Both the position numbers and the translations under genes were made by a program. From positions 1,568,001 through 1,632,000 of the forward strand of contig JAMKCF010000011.1 of the NCBI GenBank assembly GCA_023634235.1: a DNA stretch of 64,000 nt, written 5' to 3'. The stretch is from Pisaster brevispinus (taxonomy: Eukaryota; Echinodermata; Asteroidea; Forcipulatida; Asteriidae). Numbering within the stretch: position 1 is the stretch's first letter; each line of letters starts with the position of its first letter. The notes beneath the pieces were generated by a model, which had not been told where the DNA came from, searched no databases, and was given only the letters and a program-made list of their open reading frames with translations. Below are positions 17,776 through 30,700 of this stretch, piece by piece.

Positions 17776-17970
17776 ACAGGACTGGTAAGGATCAAAAATA
17801 TAATTGTTTAATTTCAAAGCTTACTGGTTATGAAGCATTATTTCTGTGAAATATTTCCCTCCCAAATAAAGTCATAATAAGCTGAGAAAACTGTATCTGG
17901 ACACCTACAAAAATCGCAACAGCAGATTTGGGATGTTTCAACCCAAATTAAGGACGTGTTTAACCTGCTG
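17776..17970 (+). repeat. Dispersed repeat shared with 58866-59240
   Basis: Blocks ttgtttaatttca, aagcttactg, tgtgaaatatttccctc and aagtcata occur in the same order and spacing as at 58866 onward. No coding potential. Confidence 0.6.
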
Positions 17971-18253
17971 AAAATAATTGTGCATGGTTTTTCACCATTT
18001 TCTCCCGGGGGGGGGGGGGGGTGTACCCCACTAAATAAACTCCCATAGCATACAGTGCAAAATGCTAGATATTAAAAAATACATAAAACAAATACTAAGA
18101 AGTCTCACAGCTTTTTACAGTAAAGGGGAAATTATCTGTTGACTCTTGACTTTTATCCCCTGCTCAATTTGATATGGGGAGTCCAAAATACCTCAAGTTG
18201 GAAGGCGACAACCCCCAGGTCACAATTGGGCAACATTTTTACACTGTACCCCT

Positions 18254-18259
18254 TTTATT
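18254..18259 (-). terminator. Candidate polyadenylation signal of the REJ-like gene
   Basis: Minus-strand AATAAA about 365 nt beyond the stop codon at 18625-18627. Another lies near 17494. Confidence 0.3.
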
Positions 18260-18624
18260 GTGCTCTCAAATAAATGTCTAACATATAATATTTTGAGTGC
18301 CAACAAAATATTAATAAGGCCAACACTCTGTTTTCTCCCTATTTAGTGGGGTGCACCCTGACTCACACAACAGATTAAGCCAACATTTTTACAGGTTTGT
18401 AACAAAACATGAACACTGTTTCCGACTATTTTGTCAGCTCCACCAATCCTGTGTAACCTTTAGGAAAGAGCTAATTGAACTGCAAGTGCTACTTCACTAA
18501 TCCTAAGTATGAGTGGCACTTCAAGCTCAAAACATAATCTTCCATTTGAAACTGAAAAACAAAACTGATTTTAGAACTGCAAATACTTACGCCTCAGTTC
18601 ATATGCATCTCTGATAATGCTATC

Positions 18625-19085
18625 TTAAGCCACTTGAGTCATATGGACCGTGGTGTCATTTTTTTGTGAAGGAGGGAGGTATACGGGGGGTGGTTCTATA
18701 TCATTCATGTCAGCCACCAAATGCGGGGAGGGAGGGGAAGACAGGCTTTCTATGTTGGCCGTCTCTAGGGCCACGGGCACCGCTACCACCTGCACGGTTG
18801 TGGAGGGTCGCTGGACGGGGGGCTCCGGAGTACGCCGCGGGGTTGCCAGCCTCTGGGGAGCTGCGGCCCACAGATCATCGGGCACTTGCATCTCCTCAAC
18901 GGGTTGAGCCTCTTCCATTTGGGACAATGGGATGTTACCGTTCGGGTCAACGGCATTGTGTTTAATTCCCTTCTTGCCCTTCAACACAACAACGACAGCG
19001 ATGATAACCAGCAGAAGGACAACGACAACGACAACGACCACAACTACGATGATGACGGTGGTGGACGATTCTTCTGTCGGTAACT
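18625..19085 (-). other. Last coding exon: transmembrane helix and cytoplasmic tail
   Basis: The acceptor is tttacag/agttacc at 19085. After a short Thr/Ser stalk (LPTEESSTT) comes a 25-residue helix of almost only V, I and L, including ten valines in a row, then the basic stop-transfer KGKKG. The 118-residue tail is Pro-rich, with RRTPEPPVQRPS, a PPVY (PPxY, WW-domain ligand) motif near the end, and terminal MTQVA. There is no second hydrophobic span, so this is not an 11-TM polycystin. Confidence 0.88.
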
Positions 19086-22000
19086 CTGTAAAGACGGTGA
19101 ATGGAAAATTGTAAGTAAAGATTAACATAAACTAATGTATTCACCTTTATTCTTACATCAAGTAATAAACACAAGGGAAACTGACTGGGTAAATTGTTGC
19201 CTTTATTCTTCTGTGTAAAAATTTGTTGGACAAGAAATATCAACTTAATTGTTAAAAGAAATCTTACCAATTGGATCTGTTGCTACTGCTGGTGTCGTTG
19301 CATCTGAGACACAGACAAGAAATGGAAGGATTTAAATGCAATGCTATATTTACAATTTAGAAAAAGGTACACGGTTGATTAAAAAATCTGTTTGACCCTC
19401 TGTCCTACCCTCCGCCCAGATAGTAGCTAATAAGCTGGACAGTTCTTTTCAGAACTAAGTAGTCTCCTGAAGTAGTCTCCCGACTTCCAAAATCTACTTT
19501 GCGGCAGTAGAATAAAAAGCAAGACCTAGTTCTCTAAGAACAAATCTACACAGCTAGTAGATATACACATGGTGTTACCGCAAACCGAATATACATTGAT
19601 ACCTCACCATGCAAAGCCTCAAAAAGTATATCTGTTAGACCCATTGTTAATTTTCTGTTCAGCTACCATTGGTACAAAAAATAAAATAAACCCACCTGCA
19701 ATGGTTGGAAAATGGAATGGAAAATTGTAAGTAAAGATTAACATAAACTAATGTATTCACCTTTATTCTTACGTCAAGTAATAAACACAAGGGAAACTGA
19801 CTGGGTAAATTGTTGCCTTTATTCTTCTGTGTAAAAATTTGTTGGACAAGAAATATCAACTTAATTGTTAAAAGAAATCTTACCAATTGGATCTGTTGCT
19901 ACTGCTGGTGTCGTTGCATCTGAGACACAGACAAGAAATGGAAGGATTTAAATGCAATGCTATATTTACAATTTAGAAAAAGGTACACGGTTGATTTAAA
20001 AATCTGTTTGACCCTCTGTCCTACCCTCCGCCCAGATAGTAGCTAATAAGCTGGACAGTTCTTTTCAGAACTAAGTAGTCTCCCGAAGTAGTCTCCCGAC
20101 TTCCAAAATCTACTCCGCGGCAGTAGAATAAAAAGCAAGACCTAGTTCTCTAAGAACAAATCTACACAGCTAGTAGATATACACATGGTGTTACCGCAAA
20201 CCGAATATACATTGATACCTCACCATGCAAAGCCTCAAAAAGTATATCTGTTAGACTCATTGTTAATTTTCTGTTCAGCTACCATTGGTACAAAAAATTA
20301 AATAAACCCACCTGCAATGGTTGTTGCATCGTCCAGATAGAAAGTGTCCACTTCAGTAGGCATGGCAGTGGCTCCTTCGACAGCAATCAGCGTAAAAGCG
20401 GTCAAATGATCAGTCAGACACTCGACCTGAGTATCATCCGAACTGTCGATGACCGTCTCCAAGCCGTCTGTCGCCCATGTCGATGTGTCGGTGTCCCAGT
20501 ATCGACACTCATACCACTTGCCGGTCTGTGGCTGTGTCACGCTGAGCGTGATGGATATAAGCTCCGTTAGGTTTGCGATGCTCAACTCCTCTCCTATAGT
20601 AAAATTGAAATAAGAAACATTAACATATTATTATATATAATTTTATATTAATATGTGTTCACTTGTATTTATTTCATTTCTTGGGCTGATAAAAAGTACA
20701 GTAATTAACATTGGCATTTAATTGAAACCCCCAAAACTTTTAAACAAAAGCGGAAATTATTTTTCTCATCGGCTGAGATTCATGCGTAGCCGGTGCCGTT
20801 TCTATTGCTTGTCATCAAAGATGGCGGGCAATGCGAGGGGTCTATTCAAGCACACGTGCAATCGCATCGTGTAATCATTCTGTATTTTTACCTGACGAAG
20901 GATCCAGTAGTTTGATATCAGTGATATCGGCAGCTACATTCGTCCTGTCCTCGGCAGACACGGAGAAATCGTCCTCACCGGTGGCCCAGTGCTCAAAGTT
21001 CACCGTCACACCAGAGCAGGTGCCGCTGCTGCACGCCCAGGCAGCATTGAATCTGAACGGAAACAAAGCGGTACAATAATGTATAATCAATATAACTGAC
21101 ATTTCCCTGAAAAAGGTGCATAAGTTTTTTCTGAATGATAATTTAAAAATCAAAGGATATTGGGAAACACTAATAGGTACAACTGCCATCTGAAAGGACA
21201 GTTTACAACGAAACTAAATCGGAAACAAAGGGTACAAGAATGTATAATCAATATAACTGACATTACCCTGAAAAAGGTGCATAAGTTTTTTCTGAATAAT
21301 AATTTAAAAATCAAAGGATATTGGGAAACACTAATAGGTACAACTGCCATCTGAAAGGACAGTTTACAACGAAACTAAATCGGAAACAAAGGGTACAAGA
21401 ATGTATAATCAATATAACTGACATTTCCCATAAGAGGGTGCACAATGTTTAACATTGTACAACAAACTTCAACATTTCTTTTAATATTAATATTCCCCCT
21501 TGCATTGGTCAAACAATGGAAACAAGTTTCAGCCAATGGAAGGTCTTCCTTTGACCTCAGTATGAGGGGTGTCGTTTGGGCTTTTGACGTTATGCAAGGG
21601 TCTATATTACCATCTGAGTGATCTGAGTGGACTGTTCACAATGAGACTTTTTAATGGTGTATTCGTGTTTTCTTTGAATGTCTGATATGGGTCGACTTGG
21701 CTATCATTACGTTTATTTTTATAATGACAATTGTGACTAAATAATAATTGTTACTGTGACCAGTACATTACAATTACTTTATAACTGTAAATCCTTATAA
21801 CCTTATAACTCTTTTCATTTATGCTCAAAAACTTTGATCAATTGTACTTACATATCACCGAGTGCAGTCCCAAAGTCAACGGTGTTGCCGCCGCTAGATT
21901 TGGAGGAGAAAACACCGGAGGGGATGGCCCTCTGCACAGAGCTGGTCAGGGCCGAGGAGATGGTCTCTAAGGCCGCTGCACCCAGGGCGAGATCACTCAC

Positions 22001-24687
22001 CTGGGCTTGGCTTAGACTATCAATAAGATTTCTGTAAAGAGAAAATGTGGCATTATGAAGCAATTGGTTACTTTTATACCAGTCTATGTCATCTTTATGT
22101 CTACTTCAACCCGAGAGTTTAAAATTGTTGCGATACCAGCTGCTAATATGTCTTAAACTGGCCTCTTATAGCTAGGTGAGCTGGTTGGTCCAGTAGTAGG
22201 ACATCTGCCCTAGAATGGCAGGGATCGTGGGTTCGAATCCTACCTGAGTAGTATGTCTGTAGAAAGCTTAAATGTGCTTATTACACATTGGTGTTAGGAG
22301 AAACAAAAAATGGTATTCTCAGATTTGTATTTGTTCCCCTTTTTACAATGACTCCATACTTTCTTGTATGTCCATATTTGTCAAGCTTTAATCTGTTTTA
22401 TCTAGGTTTTCACTATGGACTTTGTGAAAACTTGAAGATTTGAAAATAGTATAATCGCACACAGGTATGCTATGAATATAAAGACTGTTTGTTGGCTCGT
22501 TTCGGTTTGTTTAAACATTTGAAAGTGTTTCAAATACATGTCTTTTGTTAGTAGTCGTATTCCACCCAAGTTTTCAATGTTTTCCTACAACCTATGAATA
22601 AAATTAATAAGTTAAAAGCTGTCATTGGTAAGTTCAAAAATATAAATGTTCACAGATTTACGCATAACTAGTATGGTCATGAAAACTTCCCTTGAAATAT
22701 TTTGCTTGAAATGCTACAGTGTTAGAGAAATGAGTAAAACAAAATAGTTTTGATTTCACAAGACAAAACAGGGTGTCTGCACACTTTCAGAAGTCAAATT
22801 AAAGACTTTTGAAGACCCTTTTAATGCAACCCTTAACAAAATTTAAGACCCAAAATAAGTAAATAAAGCAGGGAAGAAACAGCTACACCTGCCCACACTT
22901 TTTGTTACTTTGTTAAACGCAGTGTAATTCGGTTCTCATCCAATTTTTATTAAGACCTCAAAAACTGAATTTAATACTTTTTAATGCTTCTTATTAAGGC
23001 CTTAAATTTTGAAAATTCAGTTTAAGACTTTTCAATATTTTTTTAGGATCAGCAGAAACCCTGCAAAACCCAATGTTTGAAAACAGTGGGCTAATAGTTT
23101 TTTTCCCCACTTTTTTCCTCCTGTCTCCAATGACCGAGCTTAGACTTCCACAGATTTGTTATTTCATGCATATGTTGTTTCACACAAAGTGCAGACACAG
23201 TCTTTGAAAATTATCATTATATATTTCAGATGGTTTATTATGAGAAACTTTGCTTACATTATAGAGCTTAGTGTAGCAGCATTATGCGTGGCGTTCAGCC
23301 CTCGTCGTATCTCGATAGCTTTGTTCACAATAATAGCAGCACTGTCCTCAGGTACCGACTCCCCAGCCGACTCGAACACAGCCAAGAGAGTTACAAATAT
23401 ATCGATAAGCGTACCTGAAAAAAATAAAATAAATAGATTTGTTTAAAGTTCAGAAATAATTAGGGAAATCTGAAAATGTTCAATGTGTTAGAAATAAATG
23501 ATTGTTAGGGATACTGTTTAAATAGTGTTTGAAAGGTATAGTTGTCATTGTATATTTTTCTTTCCGGAACTAGAACAAGTATATCTCAAACTGAGGCAGA
23601 GAGGAAAATTGGGCAGGTTCCATTTTATGTCTGCACTGCAGACCCTCTGATTAACAGATTTTAAAGGGGGGCTCCGAGGTCAAATTCTTTTTTTGTGATC
23701 CACTCATTTTTTCCTTATGAAAATGGGAGAAAAACGTAGAAGTCTCCAACCTCTCGTTAAAACGGTGTAAAATGCCACTGTGTATCTGACACCCCCTTAA
23801 TTAAGCGCAGTTTTTGTCAAAATCCAATTTGATGACGTCACATTTCAAGCACATGGTCTGTACATTTTTGTACGGAACTTTTTTAGTTCGTTCCTTAATT
23901 TTGATGATATTAAAAAAAAACAACATTGGATTTGATCCTTTGACTTGCACAGAACAATCCTCATTGTATTATACAGACCCATTTATTTTTTAAAGTTTGA
24001 AGATGTCACATTTTATTTTAAACCATTTTAAAAGAGTTTAGAGACTTGTAGTTTTTTCCCTGCTTTCACGAGGAATCTATCTATTAAAAAATGAGTGCAT
24101 CACAAAAAAGAATTTGACCTTGAAGTCCCTCTTTAGCGGGCACTTACTTTGGTCGGCCACAGTCAACTCATCTGTGCTGATATAACTACACTGGTCGAGC
24201 AGGAACTGCGCACTGTCCACGTCGAGCACGGTGTTATCGATCACCTCAGTTACCAGTGATAACTGTTCAATTGCTTCATCTGAGCTGGTTTCCACGACGG
24301 ACCTCCTGCGGCGTCTGGCGGCGTTGGAGCACTGAACAAAGAGAGTTAAAGATGAAATCGGAAGACGTTATTTTTTTTTAGCAACAGCTTTGTACTGCTT
24401 CTTTGACACCGTCTTCTTCTCAGTTATAATATAACATATTGAGGGAAATATGAGCTTAAAGCAACTTTAATATTACAACTAGACACTGTTGGATTGTATA
24501 ATACTCAATAAGAAGACATTTTTATTGGGGGGGTGTAATGACATTTGTTTACTTATTATTATTTTAATTTATTTATAAATTTATTTATTTATTTTTGTGT
24601 GTGGGGAGCTATACAAATGTTTCGAGCATTCATTTGTGTAGGTTTTTGATATATTTTGTTGTATTTATTTTGTTTGTTTTGTTGGGG

Positions 24688-24742
<55 letters not shown>

Positions 24743-27700
24743 ATTGTTGTTGTTGTTGTAGTTTTTTTGTGAGGGGGGAGGCTTTTGACCGGGGGAGGGG
24801 TCTGGTTACGCCACTCTTAATAATTATTTATAAAACTGTAAACTGTACATGAGTATACTGTCAAAACTAGACCCTACCTTCTGTTGGATAGTGTTGTAGT
24901 TGATTAAAGCTCCGCCAAAGTTCTCTGTGGTAAAAAGAAAATGTGTTGCAAACATTCAGTGAAAAATAAGAAATAAATAAAGAATACATGATTGCAATGT
25001 TTTGGCATTTATGTGAAATAACAAAACATAACGCGAAGAGATTTACCGTCTCAAACGCTTCAGCAACAATATTTGCTTCAGGTTGATTTTGTCCAAACAG
25101 TTCATAGAAATAATTTTGATATAGATTTGCAATCTTTGGATCTGCAATCTTGACAAACTGTCCCACCGGTATGATCTTAACTGAAGAAATTATCGGGAGA
25201 CTTTCGGATATTAGTGGCAACGATATACCAGGTAAGTTTCCATTACTCCAAGCCATATCCAAATTAATGGCTTTGGCCGTTGCTATGATCCGAAGGCCGA
25301 AATCTCCTATTCTCCAATTTTCGTTGCAGCCAACAGCTATAGCCAAAGTCGCTTGATTCAGACGTGGCCCCAGCTCTGGGCAAATGCACATTTCCGAGAA
25401 CAGTGGATTTACCTGGTGAGTCTGCTGCCACAGTGTGTCCCCCAGAGACAAAGTTTGCCATTGTTACACCTAAACAAGATTTTAGATTTCCTTGTCCAAT
25501 ACTCTTGGGTTTTGACCGGTCACTTAACTTACGTTTGAATTTCTCCACAGTGACAAGACTCTCTGTTAGACTGGCTGCATCTTCCGCAGTGCACTCCAGA
25601 TTAGCTGTCACGTTCACCGTGTGGTAGAAATAAGCACAGCTCTTGAGTGTGTCACACACCTTGGGTTAATGACAAGAAAATACCTTTATTTCATCCTGTT
25701 TTATACACAACTCCGACACTAGCCTTGATTGTCTTGCCTTTGCCCGTTAATCCGCGACCAGAGTCTGCAATTATTTCAGGTGCCAGCTGCCTGACAGTTT
25801 GAGCATGGAGTCTGAGGAAGATACACAATAATATAGCAGACGCACCAAATCTATGCAATCACCGAGTCTTATGTACTGCGTGTGAGTGGATGGTGCGTGG
25901 ACGGACTCTGTGTGATGGGTGCGTGGACAATAAGACAGCCTTGCGATCAAGGCTATTTTGACCCACGTAGGCATAATACTAGCTCATGAACAGACTTTGT
26001 TTATATGATTTTAGTATTAATCTGTATTGATCGATCAAGAATCACTGTATAATAAATTATTTTTGTACATTTACAAAATACTCATTGTATACAATGCTTG
26101 TCATACATGTTATACTATTACAAACATTGGCTTTTAAGTTTTACTAAACCGTAATGAAATAATAAATAAAATAGCAGTCGGCTAGGGAAAATAATTATCC
26201 AATTGTTCTTTTCTCTGATGCAAGGGTCAATTCTTTAAAAAAATAATTTCAATATTTAATATCAAAAAAGAACGACTACACACCTCTGCAACAAAAGTAT
26301 TGGACTGGGAGTCTCCTAATACAGGCTTGCCAACTCCACTAATTGACGGGTCGTTCGTCTTCTCCGTAATTGTCTGCAGTTTACTTTCATCCAAGAAGAA
26401 CACTCGGTAACTCAGAGGGTAGGCCGACTGGTCTCCCACACAGTTATCAATAGTGTACGCAATCTATGGGATTCGTAAAAGGAGATACCAAATTAGATCT
26501 TTGCTCCCGGCCATCGGTCCAATTTTTTAATATGGCCGTTTCAAAATAATCAATGGTTATTGGACAAGTAAATTCACTAAAAATTACTATTCTCCAGCTA
26601 ACAATACACTTCATACACACCACACCACCAATTTGTAAAAATTTCATCAAAAAGGATAGGGGCCTAGTCACTTTTCATGGTGGGATTTTTGTGCATGTTT
26701 GTATATACAAATACCTGTTTATTTTATCTCAAAGTAGGCCTAAACTTTAAAAAAAAAAGGATTGTGTCTGTAGATCAAGATAATTTATAGAAAATTATTT
26801 ATGACAAATTTATGGGACGTTGGCTGACAAGTTGAAAGCTCATCAGTTCTACCAATCACGTATCATGCTAGAATTTGTCTGGTTTAAATTACAAGGCATT
26901 ATAGTGGGTAACCTGTTTTAAGCTAAGCACAAGAAGTCACATGCACAGACTTACGGAATCAAGTTCAGTGTATGAGTCAATACCATCCAGGCTAAATATA
27001 CAGGACGTCACTTCACCAAGTACAGTAAACTGAACCTTTGCTATACCATACTGCATATCCTCGGTGGTTGCCGTCAGTTGGATGACGTAGGTAGAACCAG
27101 CAGTGAGCTTACCTAAACAATGAAGGCGGGAGTATCGATTACAAATTGTTGCACCACACCTTGCGTGAGTGCAAGCTCGTCACTTTTTTTTTACTGAGGC
27201 TAGTTACAATAATGTCTTTTAATAATTATGAACCCATAGCCAACCCAAAGAACACAGAGGCAAAGAAAGACATTCTCTAGCTGACTATTTTGCAACAAGT
27301 AAATTTACAAAATAACATCTAATTGCTGGATTAGCTTCATGTTTTAATCCAAAGTAGAGGACTTACCGCTCTTGATACTGAGTACAGTAAATGACCCAGT
27401 GGTAGAACCCAATGAGTACAGGCCGATTTCACTGTCCAGATTGCTGCTGTCGGTCAAATCAAGGTAGGAGTATCCTATATAAAAACAAAACAAAAACTCT
27501 ATTAACCCTTTCAAACCAAGGTAGGAATAAACTAGATAAAACGAAAAAAAAAAACTCTACTAACCCTTTCCCTGCCAAGTACAGCAAAATGTGCCAAGTT
27601 GTAAAAGACATTTTGTATTTTGTTGCATTTGGTCAACTTAAATCTCATAGCCTGATGCACTGTGCTGCATTTAGCAGGGCTCTACAAGTTGTACATGGTC

Positions 27701-30700
27701 TTGACAGTTCCTGTGGGCCTACAATCCCCAATACCGTAGAAACTTCAACAAATACGGGGAGTCTAGGAAACACCTGGGCCCAATTTCATGGCTCTGCTTA
27801 TCGCCGAATTCTGCGTTTACGGACGGTCACCATTCTTCGCTTATAAGCAAAGAATGCCTAGTAACGTGGAGTACGCACATGCACAAGCGAAATTCCCTGC
27901 TAACCCGTGAAATAATCTGTGAATCCACATGTGACTCGGTCAGAAAACATTGAGTACATTGTCCTTTACAGTTGTGTTAGTAAAACAGGAAAAACAATTC
28001 AGTTGTTCTTATTCCTTTTTACTGCACGAATTCCAGTATTTGAACTGTTCCAATTATAAAAACTACTGGAGTGAAACTGCAGAATTCTCACCTAGGTCGT
28101 CTCCTACTGTTTCCCATACGTAGCTGGAGAGAGGCAGGTCATGGTAGATAGATGCCGTCAATGACAGAGATTTATCGGCCTTCACCCTACCAGTGACAGA
28201 GGCGATATCCACCTTGAAAAGTACAAGTAAAGTTTGTTACTTCTCAATTTTAATGGGTAATTGCAGTTATCAATGTCTTTTAAAATCCTCAACTTATTAT
28301 GTACTTGCTGGTACACCCATGTATAAAACTCTTTTGGGAGAAGTGTTGGTTCTGATGAGAACTGGTGTGGTCTCGACGTTTCGAACAGTATACTCTGCTT
28401 GTCTTCAGGAGAATGCTGGACGACTGATGATGTTGAAGTTAAAGACATTGTTGTCCTATTCCCTGTGCTCCAAGATGTTTATAGTATTGACTCATAAAAA
28501 GTGACCAGACTGGGCCCAGTTTCATAAAACCTGTAAGCACAAAAACTTGCTAAGCACAGAAAAATATTGCTTAGCAAAAACTGGTTACCAGCCAAAATTC
28601 CGTAAAGTTTACATTGTTGTGACTGGTGCCCCCACTAATTTTTTTTGCTTAGCATAGAAAATTGCTAGGCAGTATTTTCTGCTTAACAGCTTTATGAAAC
28701 TGGACCCTGGTCTCTCGATCCTGGGCCCATCCCAGACTCTTAGTGTTTGTGCTATTAAGGAAACATAAACCAACCTTTGGTGGGTTGCCGTTTAGTGCCG
28801 TGACCATGACCGATGTGCTGGCAGTCCGGGTCTGCTTGGACACCACCAGCGTGAACTCATAAGTCTTGTCTGCTTCCATGGAGCTCCCATCCAAGGAAAG
28901 AAAACTCATTGCCGCGGCAGCCGACGTCGGAAACTGTGTACCGCCCTCACCAGATTTGAAGGACCAGCAAGCAGTGCTGTCAGTCACCTGCATTTGATAT
29001 CGGTAAAAATATAAGGTATGGAAACAATAATATAATTTGTACAAAAAATCAAGTATGTGCTCACTTTGTTAAAACCTTACATCTTAAAATGGTGAGCTTC
29101 ATCGTGGTTTGCTTTGTATAAACCCTAATTTATCGGAGGTTTGATTTAAAGGTACTATTGTGCATGATTTGTCACTATTTTCTCCTGACTCACACAATGG
29201 ATTAAGACCAAATTTTCACAGGTTTGTGATTTCATGTATATGGTTGATCACACAAAACATGAATGCAATTTTGTTTTAGCTCTACCAACCATGTATAATA
29301 CCTTTCAGACTAACTTTACACTTGTTAGTTCATTCTCATCGTCATAGGTAAGTCAAGAAAGCCAACAAAGTATACATACATTTAATGTTGGTTGAATAGT
29401 AATTTGAGTTGTTTTATACCTGAGAGCACTGCCACTCATAAGTCATATCAACAGCCACTTGATCAAGATCAAACGACCCCGATCCATCCAGCACGAAGAG
29501 TCCACTGTCCCGCCCGACGGTCAGCTCTGAGCCCCCATAAATGATTGCTACCAGGTCGGAGTATATTGTTTGAACGGTGAAAGACTGGGAAACACTGTTA
29601 TCTGGCTCGCTGGACTTGTAAATGGTGATCGTGAAGGTGATGGAAGAATCCCCTGTAGTAAGATGAGGTACAATATGGAAGATCGACATTAATCTAGTTA
29701 CACAGGGGGATGAACTGTTGTTACCGTATCATGGGAGGAAGGGTGAGAACAAAATGGAGAGCCTTTATGTACACGCGATATCTTAAAAATGTACCTCAAT
29801 GCATCTTGGGAAACCGAGCACAGTTAAAAATAAAACAAGCTGTCAAGATGGGTGCCATGTTGTAGTTTACATGTAATTATGGCAAGTTTTTGTATAGTTG
29901 TCAACTGCATTGCTCCAAAATCAGCACGCCATGGTGGTTGCAGGTGTTGCTTGGACTCGGATTTTCCCCAGATTTCTTTGCATGCCGACCATGCGCATTG
30001 AGACATGCATATGAGCACCAGGAAATGGAAGACTTTGGAACGCTAGGTGGCAGCAGACTTTGCAATGGGAAATTGAAATGAGATGACACCTTTAAGGTAT
30101 TCCACACGAATCACTTCACTTACCCAAGGATAGCCCCACTTGTGTGGCCAAGGGACAGGAAACAAGGATTCAGGTTTCCTGTCCCTTGGCCACACAAGTG
30201 GGGCTAACCCAAGGATTGCGCTATACTTAGATTTACTTACATTTTTTAATGCATGTGATTTAATGGTGACTGAGACAATATCTGGAATCTGTACCTGGTA
30301 ATGAGTTGGAATCCACGTGGAGGGTTCGACGGTTGATTGTCTTGAGATTCAACGGAACATTGTCATTGTTCACAGACCATGAAAAGACGGTCTCACCGGG
30401 GGGTACGCAGTCGGTATAAAACGTCACTTCAGCTGTCAAGTCGAAACTGCAGACAAAACGACAAATGTACTTTTACAAGTTCCGCGGAATCTTATATACA
30501 AATAGTCTGGAGAGCTTTATGCAGATTGCGATGGGTGAATCATACAGCTTTAAAAATAGAAGGCTTTGAAAAATCTAAAGTTTAACACAGTTATGATTGT
30601 CATAAGTGGTTAAAAAGAAAAAAGTACAAACAAGACTTTTTAGGGTGTACTTCAATTAGGCGCACAAAATTACCAAATAAAATCTATATTGTGCAAAAAC

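Larger units (their letters stand above)
15544..18624. other. Intergenic region between RPS6 and the REJ-like gene
   Basis: It holds the RPS6 upstream flank (15544-15700, with cgccgcgcgg) and the 3' flank of the minus-strand REJ-like gene. It also carries repeats: a hAT-like element at 16084, TTA/TTTTA low-complexity plus a G-run near 16526-16600, a dispersed repeat at 17776, a poly-G run at 18007-18021, and a cacaggtttgt-type repeat near 18352-18470. Open frames of 60-90 codons run through these repeats; none looks like a gene. Confidence 0.6.
20892..25375 (-). other. GAIN-like region exons (21-26)
   Basis: Exons 25375-25047, 24922-24878, 24331-24148, 23414-23258, 22031-21852 and 21052-20892 encode a mostly helical then beta stretch between the REJ module and the GPS exon. 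This is the position and composition expected of a GAIN domain. Exon 23 contains CSNAARRRRRSVVE, a run of five arginines that fits a furin-type site. Exon 22 needs the acceptor cacagag/aac rather than cacag/ag to keep frame. Exon 21 needs tttgcccag/agctgg; the preceding intron is 157 bp. Confidence 0.7.

Noticed and set aside
18650..18965. Plus-strand open frames opposite the last exon of the REJ-like gene
   Set aside because: Antisense shadows of a GC-rich coding exon.
22180..22262. tRNA gene
   Set aside because: It has Pol III box similarity, but the arms do not form a proper cloverleaf; better explained as a SINE head.
24595..24852. Open frame with a long polycysteine run
   Set aside because: It is a translation of the (TTG)n microsatellite in an intron.
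25047..25659. Apparent frameshift in the REJ-like gene, suggesting a pseudogene
   Set aside because: A short intron (25376-25532) with consensus donor and good acceptor restores phase exactly, and the total CDS is divisible by three.
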